This document shows positions 5,367-12,132 of a stretch of 19,123 bases of DNA, in pieces; the first letter of the stretch is position 1, and each line of letters starts with the position of its first letter. Both the position numbers and the translations under genes were made by a program. Under the pieces are notes generated by a model. That model saw nothing but the letters and a program-made list of their open reading frames with translations. It did not search any database and was not told the origin of the DNA. Source of the stretch: JBBITI01 sp037440885 (GTDB lineage Bacteria; Chloroflexota; Dehalococcoidia; Dehalococcoidales; UBA2162); contig JBBITI010000050.1 of the NCBI GenBank assembly GCA_037440885.1, positions 1 through 19,123 of the forward strand, written 5' to 3'.

Positions 5367-7796
5367 ATGCAGGATGAGACCAAAATATACAAGACTACTA
5401 CATGGTCGGCTGGCCCCGGCTGTCACGGCGGTTGCGGGGTACTGGCCCATATCAAGAACGGTAAGCTGGTTAAAATAGAAGGGGATCCTGACCATCCCTG
5501 GAACCAGGGCCGGCTCTGTTCGCGCTGCCTCGCGATGACTCAGTATGCCTATCATCCCGAACGCCTTACCCGGCCACTGAAAAGAATCGGCGCCCGCGGT
5601 GCAGGTAAATGGCAGGAGATATCCTGGGATGAAGCCTTCGATCTGATTGAAAAAAAGATGGGCAAAATCCGGGATGACTACGGCCCGGAAAGCGTTATTT
5701 TCAGCATGGGGACCGGTCGCGATATTGGAGCCTGGATCTGTCTTCTGGCTTATGCCTACGGCAGCCCCAATGTGATGTTCGCCCTTAGCGGCGTTGCTTG
5801 CTACAGCCCCCGGATCGCCGCCGTGGAAACGATGCAGGGTGATTATTGTATCATCGATGCCGCCCAGTGGTTCCCCAAACGCTACGACGATCCCCGTTAT
5901 CAGGTCCCGGAATGTATTCTTGTCTGGGGTTACAATATTCCCGGCTCCTGCCCGGATAATGTCTTCGGCCACTGGATCATCGACCTGATGAAAAAAGGCT
6001 CTAAGATAATCGCCATTGACCCGCGCCTGTCCTGGTTTGCCTCCCGTTCCAAACACTGGCTGCAACTCCGCCCCGGTACCGACGGCGCGATCGCCATGGG
6101 TTTTTTGAATGTCATTATCAACGAAAAGCTGTACGATACGGCTTTCGTTTCCCGGTGGACCAATGCCGCCCACCTTGTCCGCCTTGATTCCGGGAAATTG
6201 CTTAGGGAGAGCGATATCTCCGCCGGCGGTTCCCGGGATAATTTCATTGTCTGGGATGCGGCGACACGACAACCGGTCGTGTGGGATTCGGCGACGGCTT
6301 CATATAACGACCCTGCAATAAAACCGGCTCTTGAGGGAGAATTTACTGTTTCTCTGGTTGATGGTACCGCAGTCAAAGCTCGAACCGTCTGGGACCGTTT
6401 TTGTTCAAATGTGAATGAATACCCGGTAGACAGGGTGTCCCGAATTTCCTGGGTTCCTGAGAAGGAAATAATTGAAGCCGCCCGTTTCTATGCCCGCAGT
6501 AAACCAGCGGTGATTCACTGGGGCGTTCCTATCGATATGACCCCTGCGGTCACGCCTACCGTCCAGGCGATCAACGCCCTATGGTGTATTACCGGAAATC
6601 TCGATGTTCCCGGTGGTAACGTCATCTCCCGTTATGCCTTCGATGCGGTAGCTTATGCTTTGCCGGGTGCGAAAGGCGCTATCAAGCTGGAGTCGAAGGA
6701 GATAGACAAAAAACGCATCGGAGTGGATCAGTATGGCCCGTTGAGCAAATTCATCTGGCGAGCGCAACCTGACCGCGTTATCGACCAGATTTTCAGCGAA
6801 AAACCGTATCCGATCAAGGGTATGTGGATTCAAGCCTGTAATCCGGTAGCCGGCATCGGTCTCGACCCAAAAAAGTGGGTTGAAGCGATCAAAAAACTGG
6901 ATTTTGTTGTTGCGGTTGATTTATTTCATACCCCGACCACCCAGATCGCTGACATCGTATTACCGGCAGGCACTTTTTTGGAGAAGGACACCTTCCGTAC
7001 CTGGTGGATACCCCTCCAGAGCATTAATAAAGTCATGACCGTCGGAGAATGCAAACCGGATATCGAGATCAACTTTGAACTGGCAAAACGGTTCAACCCC
7101 GGTTTGCAATGGGACCGGATTGAGGATATGTTCAACGAAATCCTGGAACCTTCCGGGTTGACTTTTGCTGAATTGCAGAAACAGGGTTGGGCTTTCCCCC
7201 CCGAAGACCACCCCAGCCACCCTTATCGGCGGTATGAAAAAGGGAAACTTCGACCCGACGGGCGTCCCGGTTTCCAGACGAATTCGGGATTAGTGGAGCT
7301 TCATTCTACCTTGCGCGAAGAATGGGGCCTGGAACCGCTGCCGGATTATGAGGAACCGCCTTTTACTCCGGTGACGCAACCCGATCGGCTGAAGGAGTAT
7401 CCCTTGATTTTATCTACCGGCCGCCGTTCTCCGGTTTTTTTCCATTCCGAACACCGGAATATTCCCTGGTTGCGGACACTCGATCCTGACCCACTGGTGG
7501 AGATCCATCCGCAAACTGCAAAGTCGATCGGTATTGGCGATGGAGAGTGGGTCTGGGTGGAAAACTGGATGGGACGCGCTAAATTTAAATCCAGGGTTAC
7601 ACCGGTAGTCCCTGAATGGATGGTCATGGCGGTGCATGGCTGGTGGTACCCGGAAAAAGAGGGTGCTGAACCTTCGCTGTATGGTGTCTGGGAATCAAAT
7701 ATCAGCCAGTTGATACCGATGGGTGCCCATGGTAAAGATGGCCTGGGAGCTCCCGTTAAGCATTCGTTGTGCAAGGTTTACAAGGTTACGGAATAA
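5367..7796 (+). CDS. Molybdopterin oxidoreductase, DMSO reductase family
   Basis: An 809-residue catalytic subunit; ATG 5367 follows GGAG by nine bases. The N-terminal iron-sulfur region is odd: the usual first Cys of CxxCxxxC is Gly16, with Cys19 and Cys23 present, then GRLCSRC giving Cys51 plus an extra Cys54. Next come the bis-MGD domains (WQEISWDEAFDLI, about 82-94; YGPESVIFS; CILVWGYNIPGSCPDN; KIIAIDPRLSW; LRPGTDGAIAMGFLNVII). Cys145 (GVACYSPR) is the likely Mo/W ligand. The C-terminal dinucleotide-binding domain starts near residue 678 (YPLILSTGRRSPVFFHSEHRN). There is no Tat signal, so the enzyme is cytoplasmic. The domain sequence resembles the acetylene hydratase / transhydroxylase / catechol dehydroxylase side of the family, but the substrate is unknown. 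A ferredoxin-like partner follows 43 bases later. Confidence 0.9.
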   Translation: MQDETKIYKTTTWSAGPGCHGGCGVLAHIKNGKLVKIEGDPDHPWNQGRLCSRCLAMTQYAYHPERLTRPLKRIGARGAGKWQEISWDEAFDLIEKKMGKIRDDYGPESVIFSMGTGRDIGAWICLLAYAYGSPNVMFALSGVACYSPRIAAVETMQGDYCIIDAAQWFPKRYDDPRYQVPECILVWGYNIPGSCPDNVFGHWIIDLMKKGSKIIAIDPRLSWFASRSKHWLQLRPGTDGAIAMGFLNVIINEKLYDTAFVSRWTNAAHLVRLDSGKLLRESDISAGGSRDNFIVWDAATRQPVVWDSATASYNDPAIKPALEGEFTVSLVDGTAVKARTVWDRFCSNVNEYPVDRVSRISWVPEKEIIEAARFYARSKPAVIHWGVPIDMTPAVTPTVQAINALWCITGNLDVPGGNVISRYAFDAVAYALPGAKGAIKLESKEIDKKRIGVDQYGPLSKFIWRAQPDRVIDQIFSEKPYPIKGMWIQACNPVAGIGLDPKKWVEAIKKLDFVVAVDLFHTPTTQIADIVLPAGTFLEKDTFRTWWIPLQSINKVMTVGECKPDIEINFELAKRFNPGLQWDRIEDMFNEILEPSGLTFAELQKQGWAFPPEDHPSHPYRRYEKGKLRPDGRPGFQTNSGLVELHSTLREEWGLEPLPDYEEPPFTPVTQPDRLKEYPLILSTGRRSPVFFHSEHRNIPWLRTLDPDPLVEIHPQTAKSIGIGDGEWVWVENWMGRAKFKSRVTPVVPEWMVMAVHGWWYPEKEGAEPSLYGVWESNISQLIPMGAHGKDGLGAPVKHSLCKVYKVTE

Positions 7797-7839
7797 TCTG
7801 GTGAATCTGAAAAATAAATCATGACGGTTAGGTAATAAT

Positions 7840-8181
7840 ATGGCAGCAGAAGATAGAAATGCCCTGTTAATCGATTACGAGTATTGTACTGGTTGCCTTG
7901 CCTGCACCGTCGCTTGCCAGCAGGAACACGGCTGGGAAGCGGGGATGAGCGGGATGAAGGTTATCGAAGTCGTCCAGACTCTGCCAAAGGACAAGGCGTA
8001 TCTTAACTTTATCCCATTCCCCACCGAACTCTGTGTTCTCTGTGCTTCCCGGACCCGGAAGGGACTGCAAACCGCCTGTGAGCAGCATTGCATGGCCCGG
8101 GTAATCAAACACGGTAAAGTATCAGAACTGACGCAAGAGGCGAGTTCAAAACCTCGCATGGTTCTGTGGGTTCCCAAATAA
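7840..8181 (+). CDS. 8-Cys ferredoxin-like electron transfer subunit
   Basis: A 113-residue protein with CTGCLACTVAC (Cys16, 19, 22, 26) and CVLC...CEQHC (Cys65, 68, 80, 84). These eight cysteines suffice for two [4Fe-4S] clusters in the usual crossed ligand scheme. It is much shorter than DmsB/NrfC subunits, which bind four clusters. No signal or membrane segment is present, so with the molybdoenzyme upstream it probably forms a soluble two-subunit enzyme that exchanges electrons with a cytoplasmic carrier. No membrane anchor gene is present in the operon. The ribosome site is weak (TTAGGT four bases before ATG), which may mean coupling to the upstream gene. Confidence 0.85.
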   Translation: MAAEDRNALLIDYEYCTGCLACTVACQQEHGWEAGMSGMKVIEVVQTLPKDKAYLNFIPFPTELCVLCASRTRKGLQTACEQHCMARVIKHGKVSELTQEASSKPRMVLWVPK

Positions 8182-8207
8182 TCGCGAAGATTGGACTGGT
8201 CGGTCAG

Positions 8208-8247
8208 ATATGAAGGCAAGCCCCGACGTCGGGGCTTGCCTTCATAT
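8208..8247. terminator. 20-bp perfect inverted repeat, two-way terminator
   Basis: The arms 8208-8227 and 8228-8247 are exactly complementary around GAC|GTC with no spacer, and T6 follows on the plus strand. It lies between the converging molybdoenzyme operon and the FAD oxidoreductase operon, ending both. Confidence 0.85.
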
Positions 8248-8267
8248 TTTTTGTTCGCTGTTTGGCT

Positions 8268-8582
8268 TTACTGTGCCGCCGGCATGGTCGTTAAGACCGT
8301 CGAGCAACTTACTACCAATCCGGTTATCCCGATCAGGATCGCCGCCAGGATACCTAGAGCGATCTTCGGTTTACCAGCAAGGGCAAATATGGCGCAGGTA
8401 ATCAGGGCCAGAACAGTAAAAAAGACGGTGCCCATCCATATCAATTCGCCCCCTTCCCCCGCCCGCGCCACAATCAAGAAAAACAAAGTCAGAAAAGGGA
8501 CAACTGCGATTCCCAGCGTAACCAGAAACTCGGTCCATCTTTTTGGCGGGTTGCGCCACCGGTTGTTTTCACTATGTTGCAT
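8268..8582 (-). CDS. Small three-helix membrane protein
   Basis: 104 residues starting at ATG (first base 8582), with AAGGAA seven bases before it. A polar, Arg-rich N-terminus (about 1-18) is followed by three hydrophobic helices at about 19-40, 48-70 and 72-95. It is the last gene of the minus-strand operon, 25 bases after the FAD oxidoreductase. No family recognised. It might anchor or accompany the FAD enzymes at the membrane, by position only. Confidence 0.6.
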   Translation of the reverse strand: MQHSENNRWRNPPKRWTEFLVTLGIAVVPFLTLFFLIVARAGEGGELIWMGTVFFTVLALITCAIFALAGKPKIALGILAAILIGITGLVVSCSTVLTTMPAAQ

Positions 8583-8607
8583 CTTTTTCCTTACTTGACA
8601 TAATCAT

Positions 8608-9972
8608 TCATTTTGCTAATACACCGGCATCCCCCGGTAGCGGTACTCCCTGCTTCGACAACTGTGCCTGTAAAGTGTGATAATTGACTTTTCGCACGCT
8701 TATTCCCTGTTTGACCGCTATTGCCGCGGCGGTACCCGCAGCTTCACCTATCGCAGCGCAATGCGGTATCAGGTTGCAGGCGTCGTTTGCCGGGGCATCG
8801 GAAGAAAATGAGCGTCCCGCCACCAGCAATCCCTCGATCTTTTTGGGTACCAGGCTGCGGTAGGGTATTTGTACCAGTCCCCGGTCCTGCCCTGCCCCTA
8901 CCGGAGCGAAGGCAGTTATCACATCCTCGTACTTTTTCCCGGCTAGGATATCCGCAGAGGTTACGGTACATTCACCCACTACCCGGCGGCCGCCCCGTGT
9001 CCCTGTCTGCGAGGCGGTGTCGTGAATGAAGGCGTTCTGGAATCCGGGTACCTGGCTTTTAAGGTATTCCAGCGCGGGCAGCATCGCCCGCCGTACCATG
9101 ATTTCGACCTTTGTCAGGTCTTCCACGTTCATTGCACTGACATTCGGGATCCAGTTGTTCATCCAGACAACATCATTCCGCGGCGTCGGCAGCGGCAGGA
9201 AACGCATTCCCCCGGCTTTGGCTACGCCTGCCATCAGCTCGTTGTATTTTTCCGGGTTTCCTTCGCGAAAGTCAGCGCTTTTGTTAAAATCAACACCGCC
9301 GATGCGAAACACGAGCGCTAATTGCGAACTGCGAATTTTAGGATCCCAGTCGTCGGCAAATTCGGCACCCGCTGAAGGCAACAGGTCCCCGTCGCCGGTG
9401 CCATCGATGATGATTTTCCCCAGTATCGCCTGACGACCTGATTTGCTTTCGAAAATAACCCCTTTTACTGTATCATCGGCGACGATTGCCCTGGTTCCCC
9501 AGGAATGCAGGAATAACTTTATCCCGGCTGCTTCTACCATGTCGTTCAAAACACATTTCAACAATTCCGGGTCTACCCAGGCTGTCTGCCGTATTCGTCC
9601 TCCCACCACCGTCCCCACATACCGCTGCCATCGGGCGCACTCTGCTTTATCATCGGAACCGAGCAGTTCCCGCGGCGGGTGCAGCGTGCCGCCGATCTTG
9701 TCCAGCCGGTCCAGCCATTCCTGGCAGAGACCGGCGATCTGCTGCTCTTTGGAGCCGTCGCTCATATGCGGGATCTGGATCACGATACCGCCGGTGGCCA
9801 TCCCTCCCAGGTGACCGTATCTTTCAATGAGGACGGTTTTCGCTCCGTTCCGCGCTGCCGCTACCGCAGCCGAATGCCCGCCCGGCCCCCCGCCGACCAC
9901 TACCACGTCGGCTTCATAACAGACCTTCAATTCTCTCGATGGTTCGATAATCCTCCGGTTATCGGTATTCAT
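8608..9972 (-). CDS. FAD-dependent oxidoreductase (paralogue 1)
   Basis: 454 residues of the FAD_oxidored type. The dinucleotide-binding Rossmann motif VVVVGGGPGGHSAA is at about 23-36, followed by the adenine-ribose Glu in VLIERYGHLGGMATGG. A C-terminal FAD-contact segment reads GLLVAGRSFSSDAPAND...IGEAAGTAAA. ATG 9972 is preceded by GGGAGGAATTAA. It lies 21 bases after its close paralogue, so the two are co-transcribed. The family includes flavoenzymes acting on diverse organic substrates with little experimental work, so the substrate is open. There is no signal peptide. Confidence 0.85.
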   Translation of the reverse strand: MNTDNRRIIEPSRELKVCYEADVVVVGGGPGGHSAAVAAARNGAKTVLIERYGHLGGMATGGIVIQIPHMSDGSKEQQIAGLCQEWLDRLDKIGGTLHPPRELLGSDDKAECARWQRYVGTVVGGRIRQTAWVDPELLKCVLNDMVEAAGIKLFLHSWGTRAIVADDTVKGVIFESKSGRQAILGKIIIDGTGDGDLLPSAGAEFADDWDPKIRSSQLALVFRIGGVDFNKSADFREGNPEKYNELMAGVAKAGGMRFLPLPTPRNDVVWMNNWIPNVSAMNVEDLTKVEIMVRRAMLPALEYLKSQVPGFQNAFIHDTASQTGTRGGRRVVGECTVTSADILAGKKYEDVITAFAPVGAGQDRGLVQIPYRSLVPKKIEGLLVAGRSFSSDAPANDACNLIPHCAAIGEAAGTAAAIAVKQGISVRKVNYHTLQAQLSKQGVPLPGDAGVLAK

Positions 9973-9993
9973 TTAATTCCTCCCGCTGAATAC

Positions 9994-11355
9994 TTAGCTA
10001 TCTAGTTTTACACCCGGCAGAGGGACACCCTGACGCACCAGTTGTGCTTGCAAAACGGTATAATCGATGTTCCGGGGTTCAATATTTTGTTTGACCGCCA
10101 ACGCCGCTGCCGTCCCGGCTGCTTCCCCGAGTGCAATACAGTGCGGAATCCAGTTGAACATGTCGTTGGTCGGTGCATCCGAGGCAAAACAACGGCTCCC
10201 CACCAGCAGGCCGTTCATTGTTCGCGGTACCAGGGCGCGATAGGGTATGTGTACCCGCGGCTGTTTTTCTACCGGCCCCAACGGCGGAAATACCGCGATC
10301 GTATCCGCGTAAGATTGCCCGTTATGCACGTCGTCGATCGTGATATTATGTTCTCCGGTCAGTCTGCGACTGCCCCTCGTCCCCACCTGGGAGGCGCTAT
10401 CCATGATAAAGCAGTCCTCGAAACCGGGCATTTTTCTTTTTAAAAATTCATGCCCTTGCAGCATCATCTTGCGCACGTTTACTTCGATATGTGTCAGATC
10501 CTCGACATTTGTTGCGCTCAGGCCGCTGATCCAGTTGTTCATCCAGACGATATCATTTCGATGGCTGGCAATCGGCGCGAACCTTGTGCCCGCCGCCGCC
10601 GTGAATTCTCTCATCATTTCTTCATGTTGTTGCGGCGCTTTTTCCTGGAATGCGCAGTATTTATCGAAATCTACTTTACCCAGCCGGAAGACCAGGGCTA
10701 ACTGGGAACTTCTCAGTTTCCGGTCGATTACGCCGTCATAGGCCGCCCCTGAACTGACGACGATATCACCGTCGCCGGTACCGTCAATCACTACCTTCGC
10801 CAGGACTGCCTGCCGGCCGGACTTGCTTTCGAAAATGACACCCTTGACTGCTCCGTCCTTAACGATTGCTCGCGTTCCCCATGAATGCAGGAATAATTTG
10901 ACCCCTGCGCCTTCTACCATATCATTCAACATGCACTTCAGCAATTCCGGGTCAACGCATGCTGTATGCCTGACCTTGCCGCCGATAACAGCGAATGCCA
11001 CCCGCCGCCATCTTGCCACCGTCTTCTCGTCGCTGGCGCCCCATTCTTCCCGGTTCGGGTGCAATGCGCCGCCCCGTACATCAAGGCGGTCGATCCATTC
11101 CTGGCACAATCCGGCAATCAACTGCTCCTTTGTCCCGTCGCTCAGGTGCGGTATCAGGATAACCAGTCCGCCGGTGGCCATCCCGCCGAGGTGGCCGTAT
11201 CGTTCGATGAGCACCGTCTTTGCGCCGTTCCTGGCGGCGGCAACTGCCGCAGAATGCCCGCCCGGCCCCCCACCCACGACCGCTACGTCCGCTTCATAAC
11301 GGACCGGTATCTCCTGAGACGGTTCCCGGATCGTGCGCGCGGTTTGTTCGATCAT
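9994..11355 (-). CDS. FAD-dependent oxidoreductase (paralogue 2)
   Basis: 453 residues, first gene of the operon, ATG preceded by AGGAG with seven bases spacing. It has the same architecture as the downstream gene: VAVVGGGPGGHSAA at about 24-37, VLIERYGHLGGMATGG, the DGTGDGD strand, and MNGLLVGSRCFASDAPTND...LGEAAGTAAALAVKQ. By eye the two are near-identical over the first 80 residues of the FAD domain and differ most in about residues 195-260, the likely substrate side. This points to tandem duplication followed by divergence. They could be two subunits of one enzyme or two enzymes with related substrates. Confidence 0.85.
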   Translation of the reverse strand: MIEQTARTIREPSQEIPVRYEADVAVVGGGPGGHSAAVAAARNGAKTVLIERYGHLGGMATGGLVILIPHLSDGTKEQLIAGLCQEWIDRLDVRGGALHPNREEWGASDEKTVARWRRVAFAVIGGKVRHTACVDPELLKCMLNDMVEGAGVKLFLHSWGTRAIVKDGAVKGVIFESKSGRQAVLAKVVIDGTGDGDIVVSSGAAYDGVIDRKLRSSQLALVFRLGKVDFDKYCAFQEKAPQQHEEMMREFTAAAGTRFAPIASHRNDIVWMNNWISGLSATNVEDLTHIEVNVRKMMLQGHEFLKRKMPGFEDCFIMDSASQVGTRGSRRLTGEHNITIDDVHNGQSYADTIAVFPPLGPVEKQPRVHIPYRALVPRTMNGLLVGSRCFASDAPTNDMFNWIPHCIALGEAAGTAAALAVKQNIEPRNIDYTVLQAQLVRQGVPLPGVKLDS

Positions 11356-11381
11356 GGTTCACTCCTGCTGCAACTCTACAC

Positions 11382-11410
11382 AATAAACAATAAATGCCGG
11401 AGATTGTCAA
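11382..11410 (-). promoter_or_regulatory. Promoter of the FAD oxidoreductase operon
   Basis: On the minus strand, TTGACA (11405-11410) and TTTATT (11382-11387) with 17 bases between. The -35 is perfect and the -10 imperfect. It gives a leader of about 20 bases before the ATG at 11355. Confidence 0.5.
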
Positions 11411-11446
11411 AAAAATTCAAAGCGCCTGACAAATGAACTTTTCAAG

Positions 11447-11452
11447 TATAAT
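11447..11452 (+). promoter_or_regulatory. Candidate -10 element
   Basis: A perfect TATAAT on the plus strand, 22 bases before the small frame at 11474. CTGACA lies upstream at a short 15-base spacing. Confidence 0.3.
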
Positions 11453-11473
11453 GCAAAGGAATTGAGGGAAACA

Positions 11474-11566
11474 ATGATTTATGGAATATTGCTGGGTATT
11501 CCCTTGATTGAACTGTGTTTTAACGTAATGCAAGATAAAAGCGGTTATGTGAATTTGGCTGCCTGA
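11474..11566 (+). CDS. Possible 30-residue small protein
   Basis: A frame from ATG 11474 to TGA 11566, after GAGGG with five bases spacing and a TATAAT upstream. It encodes a hydrophobic first half (MIYGILLGIPLIELCF) and a polar end. The stop codon lies inside a perfect 18-base palindrome at 11561-11578. No family recognised; it may be chance in a 276-base gap. Confidence 0.25.
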   Translation: MIYGILLGIPLIELCFNVMQDKSGYVNLAA

Positions 11567-11578
11567 AGTACTTCAGGC
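11561..11578. repeat. 18-base perfect palindrome
   Basis: GCCTGAAGT followed directly by its complement ACTTCAGGC. It lies 54 bases beyond the 3' end of the tRNA cluster on that strand, so it may mark the end of the tRNA transcript, although no T-run follows. Confidence 0.4.
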
Positions 11579-11631
11579 GGTTGGAAACTGTCATTTTCGT
11601 ATCGAGCTTTTCGTATTCCTTTTAGATAACC

Positions 11632-11719
11632 TGGTGCCGAAGGTCGGACTCGAACCGACACGGAGGTCGCCCTCCAACAGTTTTTGAGACTGCCGCGTCT
11701 GCCATTTCGCCACTTCGGC
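11632..11719 (-). tRNA. tRNA-Leu(CAA)
   Basis: The acceptor GCCGAAG pairs with CTTCGGC, with encoded CCA. The anticodon stem GCAGT/ACTGT holds the loop CTCAAAA, giving anticodon CAA (codon UUG). The long variable arm of class II tRNA is present, and the T-loop is TTCGAGT. It is the last tRNA of the cluster in the direction of transcription. Confidence 0.93.
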
Positions 11720-11797
11720 CTGTTTATTGCTTCAGGTTCCGGTAATCGAGAGGATTTCTTCAATCATTGTCCCGGATGTATCATAATTGTCTGCTCA

Positions 11798-11886
11798 TGG
11801 TGCCGAGGCGGAGATTTGAACTCCGACGAGCTGTTCGCTCACCACCCCCTCAAGATGGCGTGTCTACCAGATTCCACCACCTCGGC
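11798..11886 (-). tRNA. tRNA-Leu(GAG)
   Basis: The acceptor GCCGAGG pairs with CCTCGGC, with encoded CCA. The anticodon stem CCATC/GGTGG holds the loop TTGAGGG, giving anticodon GAG (codons CUC, CUU). A long variable arm and the T-loop TTCAAAT are present. Confidence 0.93.
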
Positions 11887-11890
11887 GAGC

Positions 11891-11966
11891 TGGCAGGAGT
11901 GGCAGGATTCGAACCCGCGACATGCGGTTTTGGAGACCGCTGCTCTACCAACTGAGCTACACTCCT
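11891..11966 (-). tRNA. tRNA-Trp(CCA)
   Basis: The acceptor AGGAGTG pairs perfectly with CACTCCT, with discriminator G and encoded CCA. The D-arm is GCTCAGTTGGTAGAGC. The anticodon stem GCGGT/ACCGC holds the loop CTCCAAA, giving anticodon CCA. The T-arm is GCGGG/CCTGC with TTCGAAT. Total 76 bases. It lies four bases from tRNA-Leu(GAG). Confidence 0.95.
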
Positions 11967-12007
11967 TTGTATTTGATGCTTTCACCGGGTGTCTCAGCAT
12001 CCTCTAA

Positions 12008-12036
12008 ATTATATGCGAAGAGGTACCGATTGTAAA
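12008..12036 (-). promoter_or_regulatory. Promoter of the tRNA cluster
   Basis: On the minus strand, TTTACA (12031-12036) and a perfect TATAAT (12008-12013) with 17 bases spacing. Transcription would begin about 35 bases before tRNA-Trp. Confidence 0.75.
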
Positions 12037-12064
12037 TGTTGCCGTGCGGTGTGTGCCGGACGTC

Positions 12065-12111
12065 TCCAAAGAACAAGAGAGAGCGGCGACCGCTCTCCCT
12101 TGTTCTTTGGA
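12065..12111. terminator. Long hairpin after the solute-binding protein gene
   Basis: Arms of 22 bases (12065-12086 and 12090-12111), with one mismatch, enclose a CGA loop. It lies 22 bases beyond the stop of the minus-strand gene at 12133. No T-run follows on that strand, so it may protect the mRNA end as much as terminate. Confidence 0.6.
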
Positions 12112-12132
12112 ATTGTTTATCTTGCTAGGGTT

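Noticed and set aside
5331..6272. 313-residue minus-strand reading frame
   Set aside because: It is the mirror of the molybdoenzyme coding strand, which has clear family motifs. The antisense product looks like low-complexity mirror translation.
8191..8598. 135-residue plus-strand reading frame
   Set aside because: It runs through the two-way terminator and lies antisense to a better-supported membrane protein with a ribosome site and operon position.
11684..12007. 107-residue plus-strand reading frame
   Set aside because: It covers the tRNA genes on the opposite strand; tRNA structure explains the sequence.
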